Program-made: the position numbers and the translations under genes
Virus record (IMG/VR): IMGVR_UViG_3300042197_004116
Location: 1 to 64,000 of that record
Strand: one strand, 5' to 3'
Source: a virus
DNA length: 64,000 bases
In this document: one piece after another, positions 29,589 through 40,113 of the stretch
Numbering within the stretch: the first letter of the stretch is position 1
How the letters are laid out: each line of letters starts with the position of its first letter
The notes under the pieces: model-generated
The model's database searches: none
What the model was told of the DNA's origin: nothing
What the model saw: only the letters and a program-made list of their open reading frames with translations

Positions 29589-32500
29589 ATGGCATTTGTA
29601 TTAGCAGCAACAAACACCTTTTCAACCGGGTTAACCTCAGTATCAGCTTTCTTTTTACCTACAGGTCATGGGACAGGTAACCATATAAATTTTCTCTCAG
29701 GTACAGAATATTTTACAACAGGCAATCAATATACTGTTGGTAACTCATTGTATATAGAAGATACTTCTCCCAAGATTAACGATGTTTTAAATATTTACTA
29801 TGGTCTTTTTTCTCGTGGTAGTGATTCCTTAGCACAGACTATTAATTTTGGTCTTTTCCCTCAACTTTCAGGCATAGGAGCAGAAGGTGTACAAAATGTA
29901 CAGATAGTAGATTTGAGAAGCAATCCCCGATTTAGAAATTACACTGGATGGGGTGGCGGGGGACTTAAAACCTTATTAATCGACAACCTGCAAAACATAC
30001 AAGGTATTGATACAAGACAAAGTCAAGTAAGAGAAATTAATTTATCAGGAACAGTTGCAGGCAGTATTAATGTAAGTGATTCACAATTATCTGCTTTTTC
30101 TATGTCAGGGTTTATTACAAATATGTATGCTGGTATGAATTTGTGGAATGCCAGGTATGTTGATTTTAAAGACTGTTCAGTTTCCTTTTTAACAGGAGTA
30201 AACGTTTTAAGTTTTAATAGATGGAACAATTTTTCAGGTATTACTAATAGACGGTTAACATCTGTTAACCTAACAGGCCCTCTAAGCTCAATTACAAGAT
30301 TAAGTGTAGCTCAAAACCAACTTACATCTGTTGAAATACCTTTTCTACCAACTCTTAAAGACTTATATCTAGGAGATGTTGGCTTAAGAATAGAAGGATG
30401 CCCACCAACAGCTCAAAACACTCTACCAGCTAATAAAATTATTTTTAATTCACTTACAGGGGTAGAAACTCTTGAATTAGCAGGTATTGGACCTATGAGC
30501 GGTATAAACTGTATCACTGGTATTAGCCAGCTTTCAAGTTTAAAAACTCTAGACATCAGTCGTAATTATGAAACAATTGGTGGGGTAAGTTTTAGGGATT
30601 TAGATTTATTTGAAATACCAAGTAGACAACTTTATTACTTGATAGCTACTGACAACTATAACTTAACTGCAATTAATTTTGGTTCACATACCTTTGATAT
30701 TACTAATTCATATATATCGCTTAACAATAATTTCAATCTCCCGTCCCTAAATTTATCACCTCTTACAGGTGTACATTCAATAGATATAACAGGATGTTCG
30801 CTTTTAAACGAAAGTAACATAACATGGCCTTCACCTATCAATAAGGTTACTTCTCTTTATTGCACTAACACAGATATAAGAAATTTAGATACAACACTCA
30901 TACCTTTAAATTTAATAATTTTCTCTTATACAGGCTCCGGTTTACTTTCATCTCTCAATCTTGATCAATGCTCAAGAATGCTTTTCTTTACTCTAATAAA
31001 TTCAGGTGTAGAAACACTAAGTCTCTCTAGCTTATCAGCAGCCCAAGATTTTACATTAGACAATAATGATAAACTATTAAACTTAGATTTTTTAAAAAAT
31101 ATAGGTCTTACTAAACTTAGACTTACAAACCATAACGCCCTCTCCGCTCTAACTAATACCAGTTCATTAACATCTTTACAAGAATTAATTATCACAGGCA
31201 ATGGAAAGATAGGCACTATTGATTTAAAGGGATTAAGTGCTCTAAAAACACTAACAATTACTACAAATACACTTCTCTCTTCACTAGATACTGATTTTAG
31301 ATTTCCTAACCTAACTGGCATTAACTGGCAAGCAGATAATCCTAGCCTTTCAACAATTGAAATTAAAAACTCTCCACTTTTTAGAGAAGTAGATATAAGA
31401 ACAAATGCCCACTATTTAAATTTTGATAACAACCCTCAATTACGCAATTTATATATAAATCAAACTTCTCTTTCAAGGTTAAGCTCTTTCAATATAATTA
31501 ATGCACCTTCTTTACTTGGTATAAGAATTAATCCTGGTATTACACTTGCTTTTAATACTGAAACATTTGACTCGCTTTCATTGACAAGCACAAACCTAGT
31601 AAGAAGTGTACGTACCAACTCTACTGCTCTTACTAGCTTAAAATTTTTAAACGAAACACCAGCCATACAAGAACTTTCTGTAACTAATGATTCTTTTATA
31701 AACAGAAATATAGTAAGTAATATTTCAGAAACTACTAAACCCGCATTAACAAGTATATTATTTTCTACAGCACCAAACATAGCTAATATTGATAATATTA
31801 ATTTTGCTAACCTAACTAATTTAAAATCAGTAACATTTTCAAACTGTGGCTTATCCTCAATAAATCATATTTTACAAAATTTACAGAATAAGGATCAAAT
31901 CACTGAATTAGTTTTTAGCAGTAATAATATAGGTCAAAACCAAGGCTTAAATCTCTCAGTTAATGGCTATCTTTTATCTTCTTATAGTAGATTACAAACA
32001 TTAAATTTTCAAAGCAATAGAGGCAGTTATGTTGATTGGGATTCAGTAATTTATGGGTTATGTGCTAATTCTGACTTTGGAAGATTTGGAAGCTGTACAA
32101 TTAATACTGCAGGTGGAACTCAAAGAAATACAACTCGATCAAGAGCAACTAATGCAGAATATTTTACTCTAACCGGTAGATTTGCACAATACGGCAATGG
32201 ATTAAATGCAGGTTCAGGTAATATTACCCCTTCTGTAAGAGCTAGACCTACATTAAACAGCTCTTCACCCCTTTCAATACAATACACACAAACAGGGGCA
32301 GTAATACCAGATGCAAGGTATTTAAATAAGCCAGTAACAACCTACACTAGAGTCGTAAGTGGACCCGGTGTACTTGTTTCTCCAACAATAGTACAAGCAA
32401 CTTCTTCTAACGGTACTATTACAGTACTTTTAAGTACTATTAATGATAATATTGACCTAACACAAAATAATGGATTTTTTACAGGCTATTATGCTTCTGT

Positions 32501-33773
32501 TTCATCTTACGTTCACATACCTCTCACCAAATTAGATATATCTAACAGTATTTCCTTTACCGGTCTTAACAGAGTATACTCCGGCGGAGTAGTACCTGCA
32601 TCTTCTTTTGCTGTCGGTTATCCTTCACTCACGATAAACAACTATTATTTTTATGAAAATGATCTTACAACACCTGTTTCACCAATCAACGCAGGCTTTT
32701 ATACAGTAAGCGCAGTAATAGTGGATGATTTATATGAAGGTTCAGCTACCGCCCAACTTTCAGTATTAGACCCTACTAATTATTATACCTACCCTGCTTC
32801 TGCTACCAGCAGTACAATTTATTTTAATAAGTTCTGTGATACTAATAATGATATTGTGGTTTCTTTTGACTATGCATGCTTTGGTCAAGAATTAACTGGC
32901 ACAGAAGGCTTCTGTGTTATGTTTGGAGATAATACACAATTCTTTACCCCCATCTCTGGTGGAGGAGCAGGAAGAGCGTTAGGCTATACTTACCTTAACT
33001 TACTATCAGTAGATAATGGTTTCTTTTCTTTTATAAGCAACCCTGAGAGATATAAAGGGGTATTAGGAATAGGGTTTGATTTAGCAGGTAATTATGGTGT
33101 TTCAGGACTAGGAATAGAAGGATTTTCAGACCGCAAAGAAAATAGTATTTGTATAAGAAGCCAGTATTTAAGTAGCTTTAAACCATACTACCGTTCTGAA
33201 AATCTTTCAGTTTCAGGGTTTAAATTATACCAATATAATCCAGATCCTATTATCTACCCTGTTGAATATAAATCAGTAAGAGTAAGAGCTACAAATTTTG
33301 GTAAACAAATTATTGTTGACTTAAAGAAAAAAGAAGAAACTGAATATACCAATTATGTTAATGCTACTCTACCAGCTAATTTACCAGAAATTGTAAATGT
33401 AGGTTTAAACTTTAGTTCAGGTTCTAATAATCCTACATTCCGTATTAAAAACTTTAATTTAAATTGCTTCCAAAGAGCAGTTACCGCCACTCCTTTTGAC
33501 TTGTTTAATTGTTATTACCTTGGACCAGGTGTAGTAGGTGGTGGAGGTATTACCTTTACCACAGAATACAGTTATTATTTCTTCCACAGCTGTAGTGTGG
33601 TAACCGGATTACCTGCTTCTATGGATTTGTATGTTGATAACGTGTTTATTGGAAATGTACTATATGATTCTTCTTTTATTGGAGCTAAATTTGCCTTATT
33701 AAACAAAGATGCCACTGTATATGAAACTATATACGGTAACTTCTTAAGTGGAGCTAATTATCTGTATGGTTAA
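29589..33773 (+). CDS. giant tail protein with leucine-rich repeats, MBG-like domain and L-type lectin-like domain
   Basis: A 1394-residue protein with four visible parts. A short N-terminal beta region (~1-90) is followed by a long irregular leucine-rich-repeat solenoid (~90-820) with units such as [31 protein letters not shown] and [13 protein letters not shown]. An MBG-like Ig domain (~985-1060) shows GLNRVYSGG, then [21 protein letters not shown] lectin-like domain (~1062-1295) shows [10 protein letters not shown] and [12 protein letters not shown], patterns seen in legume/L-type lectins. The last ~100 residues are a small beta domain. The combination implies carbohydrate or surface-protein binding at the tail tip. 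Its stop overlaps the start of the next gene by 8 bases. Confidence 0.75.
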   Translation: MAFVLAATNTFSTGLTSVSAFFLPTGHGTGNHINFLSGTEYFTTGNQYTVGNSLYIEDTSPKINDVLNIYYGLFSRGSDSLAQTINFGLFPQLSGIGAEGVQNVQIVDLRSNPRFRNYTGWGGGGLKTLLIDNLQNIQGIDTRQSQVREINLSGTVAGSINVSDSQLSAFSMSGFITNMYAGMNLWNARYVDFKDCSVSFLTGVNVLSFNRWNNFSGITNRRLTSVNLTGPLSSITRLSVAQNQLTSVEIPFLPTLKDLYLGDVGLRIEGCPPTAQNTLPANKIIFNSLTGVETLELAGIGPMSGINCITGISQLSSLKTLDISRNYETIGGVSFRDLDLFEIPSRQLYYLIATDNYNLTAINFGSHTFDITNSYISLNNNFNLPSLNLSPLTGVHSIDITGCSLLNESNITWPSPINKVTSLYCTNTDIRNLDTTLIPLNLIIFSYTGSGLLSSLNLDQCSRMLFFTLINSGVETLSLSSLSAAQDFTLDNNDKLLNLDFLKNIGLTKLRLTNHNALSALTNTSSLTSLQELIITGNGKIGTIDLKGLSALKTLTITTNTLLSSLDTDFRFPNLTGINWQADNPSLSTIEIKNSPLFREVDIRTNAHYLNFDNNPQLRNLYINQTSLSRLSSFNIINAPSLLGIRINPGITLAFNTETFDSLSLTSTNLVRSVRTNSTALTSLKFLNETPAIQELSVTNDSFINRNIVSNISETTKPALTSILFSTAPNIANIDNINFANLTNLKSVTFSNCGLSSINHILQNLQNKDQITELVFSSNNIGQNQGLNLSVNGYLLSSYSRLQTLNFQSNRGSYVDWDSVIYGLCANSDFGRFGSCTINTAGGTQRNTTRSRATNAEYFTLTGRFAQYGNGLNAGSGNITPSVRARPTLNSSSPLSIQYTQTGAVIPDARYLNKPVTTYTRVVSGPGVLVSPTIVQATSSNGTITVLLSTINDNIDLTQNNGFFTGYYASVSSYVHIPLTKLDISNSISFTGLNRVYSGGVVPASSFAVGYPSLTINNYYFYENDLTTPVSPINAGFYTVSAVIVDDLYEGSATAQLSVLDPTNYYTYPASATSSTIYFNKFCDTNNDIVVSFDYACFGQELTGTEGFCVMFGDNTQFFTPISGGGAGRALGYTYLNLLSVDNGFFSFISNPERYKGVLGIGFDLAGNYGVSGLGIEGFSDRKENSICIRSQYLSSFKPYYRSENLSVSGFKLYQYNPDPIIYPVEYKSVRVRATNFGKQIIVDLKKKEETEYTNYVNATLPANLPEIVNVGLNFSSGSNNPTFRIKNFNLNCFQRAVTATPFDLFNCYYLGPGVVGGGGITFTTEYSYYFFHSCSVVTGLPASMDLYVDNVFIGNVLYDSSFIGAKFALLNKDATVYETIYGNFLSGANYLYG

Positions 33774-36700
33774 TTTAACTATTGGTACAGCTAATACAAA
33801 TACCTTTAATATTAATTTAAAGGATTTTTATGATGCTCAGACAGGAATTGATCCTCTAGATAGTAACGTTACATTTACTGTTGCAGGTAATATTGGAAGT
33901 AATTCTACTTCAAATTATGCTATTGATACAGGTATATGGCCTGTAGGATGGAATTTAACGCTTATAATCCCTCAAACTCAAGAAAATACTACATTGCCAG
34001 TTAGTGGTGTTGTAGCTGGTAAAGGAGGAAGCGGTGGTTACAATGGACCATCTTCTTCTAGGGAGGGTAAAAACGGTGGATCTGCTATTAGACTTTTACA
34101 TGATTTAACTCTTTATAATTATGGAACGTTAGGTGGTGGTGGAGGGGGCGGAGCAGCTGTATTTCTTGAGCCACAGGGTGGAGCATGTGGCATAAGTCCA
34201 ATATCTTGGAGTGTGGGTGGTGCTGGCGGTGCAGGTATTAGTGAAGGCCCAGGAATAGCATACAATGCTTTCTATTCAGCTGTTGGTTATACAAATTATA
34301 CTGGTAATAGCAGCACCTATCTATCTGGTGGTTCTTTATCAGCAAGTCCTTTAATAACTGGATGCGGTGCTGACTTACCACCTGGTTATAGTAATAATGG
34401 TTATGGTGGAAATTTAGGAGAAAATGGAGGTGGTGCAACATCACAGAATGCTGGTGGAGCTTTTGGAAGTTACCCAGGAGGAATAAAAGGGTCTGCAGTC
34501 TATATGTCAGGCCAAACCTTATATCTTTATAATTACGGTTCAATCTATGGTGGTTATGATTTTACAGCTGGTGGTACAGTTGTACAGTTGTTTCCTATAC
34601 CAACAGTTACACCTACTCCTACACCTACTCCTACACCTACTCCTACTCCTATTTCACTAGGACTAGCAGGTACAGGGATAAATTATTTTGGTGGCGGGCA
34701 AGTAAATGATGTAAGCTTATTTTTACCTGTTACAGGTTTATGGAATAAAATTAGCATAGGCGGTTATCACACATATGCACTTTCTGGTAATACGTGGTAT
34801 GTTGCAGGTAGCAATATTTACGGTGAAACAGGTCAAGGTATAACCAACTCAACAATACTAACATCTCTTACACCCTGTCTAACAGGAGGCTGGGATAATA
34901 TTTTTAGTGGACTAGGTAACCATGTTTTCGCATTGTCTTCAAATAAATTCTATGGTTGCGGCTATAATGCTTTCTATCAGTTAGGTTTAGGTAATAATGT
35001 TAATATAAATACTTTTACCCTAATTACTGGTAATTGGAGCAAATTTGCACCTGGTCATACCTCTACGTTTGCACTATCAGCAGATTCTTTAATTCCAAAT
35101 ACCTGGTTTTCTGCTGGATTAAATAATTATGGTCAGTTAGGTACAGGTGACAATTTAAGTACAACTTCTTTCAGAAAACTAACAGGTTCTTGGGATGATA
35201 TTGCACCGGGGCGCGACCACACATTAGCACTATCAGGAAACAAGTTGTTTGCAACCGGTGATAATACATCTGGTCAATGTGGTCAAGGGTCAACCGTACC
35301 ATTTCAATTTTATTCTTTTAAACAAATACCCGGAAACTGGGAAAAAATAAAAGCCGGTACACAAACAACTTTTGCATTATCTGCAGGCACAAACAGATGG
35401 TATGCTTGTGGTAATAACTCTCTCGGTGGACTGGGTTTAGATACCTTGCCATCAATTTTTTCTCTTTTAACACCGCTAACAGCAAATTGGGATAATATTA
35501 TACCACTGAATACTAATTCAACATTTGCATTTTCTGGTAACAAACTATTTGCAACAGGGCATAATTTTGCTGGTCAATTAGGACTTGGTAATACTATTAG
35601 TAATACAACCTCTTTTTTACAGGTTACAGGAAGTTGGGATACTGTTGGTGGGGGAAATGGTTTTGCAGCAGCTTTATTTTTAGACCCTACCCCCACCCCT
35701 ACACCTACTCCTACACCCACTCCAACTATAACACTTACTCCCACACCCACCATTACTCAAACCCCCTTTCCTACTCAAACCCCCTTTCCTACTCAAACAC
35801 CTAATCCTACAGTAACTCCTACCCCTACACCCACAATTAGCCCTACTCCTACTATTACCCCTACCCCTGCTCCTACTTCTACTATAACCCCTACACCCAC
35901 CCCTACTATTGCACCTACTGCTACACCTGTCCCTCCATTATCTGAAGTTCAAATAACCAAAAGACTTCAATTCTTTGAAAACACCGGAATAGATTCTTTG
36001 AATTTAACTACTGCTTCTTTTAAAAATAAAATAAAAGTAATTTATGGTAATAGTGCTTCTGGTGATAATTTCTTGTTTTTTGACCCTACTCAAGAAATTT
36101 CAAGCAATTTAGCAGCCTTGGTACCTGGAGAAACATACTTGTTTATTTCTAAAGAAGTACCGTACAGCTTTAATATAAATCTTTTTCCTCCTACTCCCAC
36201 TCCCACTCCTACAATTTCCCCTACCCCTACCATTTCTCCTACGCCTACACCTACACCCTCACCTACTATAACACCTACGCCCACTATTACGCCGTCTCCT
36301 ACACCTTCACCCACTATTACTCCCACCCCTACTCCTACTGTCACACCTACACCCACTGAAACTCCCACCCCCACGCCTACTATAACACCTACTCCTTCTC
36401 CTACGCCTACTATAACACCTACTCCTTCTCCTACACCAACCATTACACCCACACCAACGGCAACACCGTCACCGACACCCACTATTACACCAACACCTAC
36501 AGTAACACCCACACCAACTGCTACTGCTAACCCTATTAATATTGGCCCTGCAACAAATATAAATTTAAAATCTACATATGATTCTACATTCGGTGTTCCT
36601 TCTGGACCAGTTAATGCAACGTTTGTTGCTGTAGGTAATATTGGAAGTTCATCAACAGGTACAGCAGCTTTAGATACAGGAAGCTGGCCTGCTGGATCAA

Positions 36701-37146
36701 ACGTCACTTTAATTGTCAATGCTGGTGTGGGTGTTGCTGGTTGCGGTGGATCACCTATTTCTTCAAGCTGTGGTGGTAATAGTGACAGGAGTCAAGGCGG
36801 TGGAGCCGGAGGAAATGCTATTAATTTGAGTTATCCTTTAAGTATTACTAATAACGGTATAATTGGTGGTGGAGGTTTCGGCGGTACATCATTTTGTTGG
36901 TGGGTAATGGGGTGTGTACCTCCTGGTAATACTTATGTTAATGGAAGTGGCAGTACAGGAGCAGGCATTAATGGTTTCTGGAATGGTTCTGGCGGTGGCC
37001 CTTCAGCACCTTCATATACTTTTGGATGCCATAATAAGACTGCTGGAGCCGGCGGAGCTCTTGGAACAAGTGGTGCAGCTATTAAAACAAACGGTAATAG
37101 TTATAGTGTAACAGGCAATTCTTTATTTGGTAGTGTAATACCTTAA
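33766..37146 (+). CDS. modular adhesin: gp38-like domain, RCC1 repeats, Thr-Pro linkers, second gp38-like domain
   Basis: I take the ATG at 33766 ([11 protein letters not shown]), which overlaps the previous stop by 8 bases, rather than an upstream GTG at 33748; this gives 1126 residues. Parts: a glycine-rich gp38-like domain (~1-275; [28 protein letters not shown]), a short Thr-Pro linker, an RCC1-type propeller (~296-639; [29 protein letters not shown]), linker 2 (~640-724), a small adapter (~725-806), linker 3 (~807-921), and a second gp38-like domain (~922-1126; [20 protein letters not shown]). In T-even phages gp38 is the fibre-tip adhesin, so receptor binding by both ends is plausible. 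Confidence 0.8.
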   Translation: MVNLTIGTANTNTFNINLKDFYDAQTGIDPLDSNVTFTVAGNIGSNSTSNYAIDTGIWPVGWNLTLIIPQTQENTTLPVSGVVAGKGGSGGYNGPSSSREGKNGGSAIRLLHDLTLYNYGTLGGGGGGGAAVFLEPQGGACGISPISWSVGGAGGAGISEGPGIAYNAFYSAVGYTNYTGNSSTYLSGGSLSASPLITGCGADLPPGYSNNGYGGNLGENGGGATSQNAGGAFGSYPGGIKGSAVYMSGQTLYLYNYGSIYGGYDFTAGGTVVQLFPIPTVTPTPTPTPTPTPTPISLGLAGTGINYFGGGQVNDVSLFLPVTGLWNKISIGGYHTYALSGNTWYVAGSNIYGETGQGITNSTILTSLTPCLTGGWDNIFSGLGNHVFALSSNKFYGCGYNAFYQLGLGNNVNINTFTLITGNWSKFAPGHTSTFALSADSLIPNTWFSAGLNNYGQLGTGDNLSTTSFRKLTGSWDDIAPGRDHTLALSGNKLFATGDNTSGQCGQGSTVPFQFYSFKQIPGNWEKIKAGTQTTFALSAGTNRWYACGNNSLGGLGLDTLPSIFSLLTPLTANWDNIIPLNTNSTFAFSGNKLFATGHNFAGQLGLGNTISNTTSFLQVTGSWDTVGGGNGFAAALFLDPTPTPTPTPTPTPTITLTPTPTITQTPFPTQTPFPTQTPNPTVTPTPTPTISPTPTITPTPAPTSTITPTPTPTIAPTATPVPPLSEVQITKRLQFFENTGIDSLNLTTASFKNKIKVIYGNSASGDNFLFFDPTQEISSNLAALVPGETYLFISKEVPYSFNINLFPPTPTPTPTISPTPTISPTPTPTPSPTITPTPTITPSPTPSPTITPTPTPTVTPTPTETPTPTPTITPTPSPTPTITPTPSPTPTITPTPTATPSPTPTITPTPTVTPTPTATANPINIGPATNINLKSTYDSTFGVPSGPVNATFVAVGNIGSSSTGTAALDTGSWPAGSNVTLIVNAGVGVAGCGGSPISSSCGGNSDRSQGGGAGGNAINLSYPLSITNNGIIGGGGFGGTSFCWWVMGCVPPGNTYVNGSGSTGAGINGFWNGSGGGPSAPSYTFGCHNKTAGAGGALGTSGAAIKTNGNSYSVTGNSLFGSVIP
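34596..34650 (+). repeat. short Thr-Pro linker repeat
   Basis: About 18 residues of TPTPTP between the gp38-like and RCC1 parts, made of near-perfect 12-base units. Confidence 0.85.
35685..35937 (+). repeat. Thr-Pro linker repeat with an 18-bp tandem duplication
   Basis: About 84 residues. It contains an exact tandem direct repeat of 18 bp (35755-35772 and 35773-35790, plus 6 bases of a third unit) encoding TQTPFP twice. Confidence 0.9.
36186..36530 (+). repeat. Thr-Pro linker repeat before the second gp38-like domain
   Basis: About 115 residues of TPT, SPTP and ITPTP, including identical stretches of the type CCTACTCCTTCTCCTAC in close succession. Confidence 0.9.
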
Positions 37147-37149
37147 ATA
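37144..37149 (+). promoter_or_regulatory. TAAATA motif overlapping a stop codon
   Basis: Begins at the TAA stop of the upstream gene and lies 7 bases before the ATG at 37157. Confidence 0.35.
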
Positions 37150-37156
37150 CTAAAAA

Positions 37157-38401
37157 ATGATAACAATTACTAAATTACAGCAGATAGTTAAGTATGATGC
37201 ACCATACCCTACTAACCTAATTACTTGGCCGCAAAGAAATCTGGTCAGTAAAATTCTTTCTGTAGATGAATCTGGAGAATTTTATAGAGAATTTATACCT
37301 GATGCAAACCCTTCATTACAAGAAGGCAATTCACTATCCGCTTTAGAGCCATATGAAACATACATTTTTTATTCTAATACAATTCCTTATACTATTTTCG
37401 TTCAAACCCCTACCCCTACACCTACCCCCTCTCCTACACCTACAGTTACATCTACACCCACTATTACCCCTACACCTACAGTAACACCTACACCTGAACC
37501 TACTTTAACGCCCACACCCACACCTACAGTAACACCTTCTCCAACACCTACATTTACACCTACTGTTACCCCTACCCCTACTATTACCCCATCTCCTACA
37601 CCGACCCTTGAACCTGAAGGGGTACCTGTAATATGGTTAAAATCTGATACTGATGTTACCACTAGTAATTCGAATGTATTATCTTGGAAAAACCAAACCA
37701 ACGTAGGTGATATTTTACCTTTTTATAACGCAAGACCAGCATTGTCTTTAAACAGTCTTTTGAAGTTTCCTGCTATAAGATTTAAAAGAACAGGCAATTC
37801 CGGTCAAGGTATAGTGTATGATGGTGCTATTAATTTATTAAATTCCACTATGTTCGTTGTTTGTAAACAAAATTTTGACTATACCAGCACTAATTCTCAA
37901 GATGGATTAAATGGTAGAATTATTTCTATGGTACCTTTTGGTGGTGTAGAAGCTTCAAATGGAGGGTTGGCTCTTTACTATGAAAATGGATCTAATAACA
38001 CTCTTTCAAACTTAGTAATTCAATCTAATAATATTAAAGCAACCTATAACATGACTCAAAAGAACAAATATTCTTGGGCTATCATAGCTTACAGGATTAA
38101 TACTCAAGGTAAAATAGATTTATACTATAATAAAACGCTTGTAGCTTCTACTACTAACCCAAATATGCAACCACAGAATAGCCAGGGCCAAATATACATT
38201 GGAAACAATAGCAACTTATTTAATAACACAAGCTTGCTTGGAGATATTACGGAAATTATAGCTTATAATTCTTATATTCCTGATTATCAGTTTGAATCAG
38301 TAACTAATACACTATCTTCTAAGTATTTTCCTATACCTTTAATAAAGACTCAATCTGGTAATTACATTACTACAAACGCAGAAGATAATATAGAAATTTA
38401 A
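37157..38401 (+). CDS. adhesin with adapter, Thr-Pro linker and concanavalin-like lectin domain
   Basis: A 414-residue protein. Residues 1-83 form a small adapter that matches an internal part of the preceding adhesin: a hydrophobic core, then [20 protein letters not shown] here and [20 protein letters not shown] there, each directly followed by a Thr-Pro linker. The linker covers ~84-153. The rest is a jelly-roll domain of the laminin-G/concanavalin type, with [37 protein letters not shown] and [12 protein letters not shown]. The domain probably binds carbohydrate. No signal peptide; it should act on the virion. It is 10 bases downstream of the previous gene. Confidence 0.75.
   Translation: MITITKLQQIVKYDAPYPTNLITWPQRNLVSKILSVDESGEFYREFIPDANPSLQEGNSLSALEPYETYIFYSNTIPYTIFVQTPTPTPTPSPTPTVTSTPTITPTPTVTPTPEPTLTPTPTPTVTPSPTPTFTPTVTPTPTITPSPTPTLEPEGVPVIWLKSDTDVTTSNSNVLSWKNQTNVGDILPFYNARPALSLNSLLKFPAIRFKRTGNSGQGIVYDGAINLLNSTMFVVCKQNFDYTSTNSQDGLNGRIISMVPFGGVEASNGGLALYYENGSNNTLSNLVIQSNNIKATYNMTQKNKYSWAIIAYRINTQGKIDLYYNKTLVASTTNPNMQPQNSQGQIYIGNNSNLFNNTSLLGDITEIIAYNSYIPDYQFESVTNTLSSKYFPIPLIKTQSGNYITTNAEDNIEI
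37406..37615 (+). repeat. Thr-Pro linker repeat
   Basis: About 70 residues, the same base composition and codon mixture as the linkers in the neighbouring adhesin genes. Confidence 0.9.
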
Positions 38402-38407
38402 TAAATA
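38402..38407 (+). promoter_or_regulatory. TAAATA motif
   Basis: Five bases before the ATG at 38413; it starts within the stop codon of the lectin gene. Confidence 0.4.
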
Positions 38408-38412
38408 TTTTA

Positions 38413-40068
38413 ATGGCTGATGTAAATATTCAGGAATTACCGTTAAAAAGCAATCCTGCAGGTACAGATAACTTACCTATCACTGATGGTTCTACTACAT
38501 TCAGAACACCTATTGCAAATTTAATTAACAACAATCAAATAAATGCTGATTGGAATTCAACTTCTGGTAAATCTCAAATTTTAAACAAGCCAACACTAGT
38601 TGAAGCATCTGATATAAATTCAATTCAAGCTGCTGTTTTTCCTCCTGCTGGATTAGGATTAGATACAACAAAAACTGGATTACCTATTGACTCAGGTTCT
38701 TATGATGCATCAACTTTAATTTCAAAGGACAGACAATGTGTTTTAGTTACAGGTGATGGCAGAAGCTCAGGATTAGGAACTTCTTATTTTGGATATCATA
38801 ACTACAGCAAAGTAATTCCACAAGGAAACTATCAACCATATAAACAATATTTGTTTGATTATTTGTTTAGAGGTTATCAATACTGGGCTGGTATTACCAA
38901 CGAAAAAAGAGTTTTTGTAGCTGGTTACTGGCCTTATGGAAATGGTGTTGATGCCACGGTACCTAATAACTATGCAACTTACAGTACATACTATTCTATA
39001 GGCGCTTCAAATTTAGTTACTTTCGGAGGCGCAGCTCCAGGAACACAAATTGCATCACTGTTTGTCCCTGCTTATAATGGTCAAGGTAATTATGCTGCAG
39101 CTTTCATAAAGGGAACTGATAACCGACTTTATGGGTTTGGTTATGATGGTAACGGATGGATGGCCAATAATGGTAATAATAGACCAAGACTAGGCTATCT
39201 TGGTCTTGCAGGGGTAAATTATGTTCATGGTAGGGGATTAACTTTATTAGCATTGTTAACAGATGGTACTATTAGAGGAATAGGCTATGGAGCTAGAGGA
39301 GAGATGGGAGATGGTACCCCTGGAACCAATAATAATACATGGGTTGTTGTATTAAAACAATCTGACAGTTCAATACTAAACAACGTAAAACAAATTCAAG
39401 TTGAAGGAGCATGGCAAGCACAATCTTGTTATGCAGTTACAAATAATGGAGAATTATACTCATGGGGGTACAATGGTTATGGTCAATTAGGTGACAATAC
39501 AGTAACCAATAGAGCAAAAGCAGTTTTAGTAGTTTCATCTGGAGTGAGTGAAGTAGTTACTGGTGGTAAAAACTACCATTCAGCTTTTTATATTACAAAC
39601 GATAGAAGGTATCTTTATGCATGTGGTTATAATGGTTATGGTCAATTAGGAAATGGAAATACTACTGCATTAAAAACATTTACCCAAGTTTTAGATGCAA
39701 ATTCAGTAGGATCAACTATAAAGAAAGTTATTTGTATAGGTGACGGTTCTTATAGTACCACATTTGTTTTGTTTGAAAATGGTAGAATTTATGCAGCAGG
39801 CTATATGACAGGTACTGCTGTAAACGTTATAAGTAATGATTCTAAGCTAGGTGCAGGTGTGGGCTGGAGAGAGTCAACCCCAGCTTTTGATTTTAATACA
39901 GAAACAGTAATAGATATAGGCTGGACAGGATATTCTAATCAAAATACAGTTTATGCATTATCTAATAAAGGAAATATGTGTGTAATGGGATATAATCATA
40001 ATTGGAAATTAGGAATTGCATCTGCTAATCAAAATGCATGGGTACCCTACTGGATACAAGTAAGATAA
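38413..40068 (+). CDS. tail fibre protein with RCC1 repeats
   Basis: A 551-residue protein. The N-terminus is fibre-like, with PAGTDNLPITDGSTTFRTPI followed by ADWNSTSGKSQILNKPTL, a connector segment common in phage tail fibres. The remainder consists of RCC1-type repeats (ELYSWGYNGYGQLGDNT, LYACGYNGYGQLGNGN, GNMCVMGYNHNWKLG), which form a beta-propeller disc often used for protein or glycan binding. It is independent of the RCC1 part of the 33766 gene but of the same type. It probably forms a trimeric fibre whose tip is the propeller; that is inferred. Confidence 0.75.
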   Translation: MADVNIQELPLKSNPAGTDNLPITDGSTTFRTPIANLINNNQINADWNSTSGKSQILNKPTLVEASDINSIQAAVFPPAGLGLDTTKTGLPIDSGSYDASTLISKDRQCVLVTGDGRSSGLGTSYFGYHNYSKVIPQGNYQPYKQYLFDYLFRGYQYWAGITNEKRVFVAGYWPYGNGVDATVPNNYATYSTYYSIGASNLVTFGGAAPGTQIASLFVPAYNGQGNYAAAFIKGTDNRLYGFGYDGNGWMANNGNNRPRLGYLGLAGVNYVHGRGLTLLALLTDGTIRGIGYGARGEMGDGTPGTNNNTWVVVLKQSDSSILNNVKQIQVEGAWQAQSCYAVTNNGELYSWGYNGYGQLGDNTVTNRAKAVLVVSSGVSEVVTGGKNYHSAFYITNDRRYLYACGYNGYGQLGNGNTTALKTFTQVLDANSVGSTIKKVICIGDGSYSTTFVLFENGRIYAAGYMTGTAVNVISNDSKLGAGVGWRESTPAFDFNTETVIDIGWTGYSNQNTVYALSNKGNMCVMGYNHNWKLGIASANQNAWVPYWIQVR

Positions 40069-40101
40069 GTAAAATAACCTGTTAAAATATACTTTTTTCT
40101 T

Positions 40102-40107
40102 TAAATA
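40102..40107 (+). promoter_or_regulatory. TAAATA motif
   Basis: Six bases before the ATG at 40114. Confidence 0.4.
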
Positions 40108-40113
40108 ATTAAG

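Noticed and set aside
33748-33765. GTG start for the gp38-like/RCC1 adhesin
   Set aside because: The ATG at 33766 gives the natural N-terminus ([11 protein letters not shown]) and a smaller overlap with the preceding gene.
36090-36719. A 209-residue minus-strand frame rich in GVGV
   Set aside because: Another complement of a Thr-Pro linker; it lies fully inside a coherent plus-strand adhesin gene.
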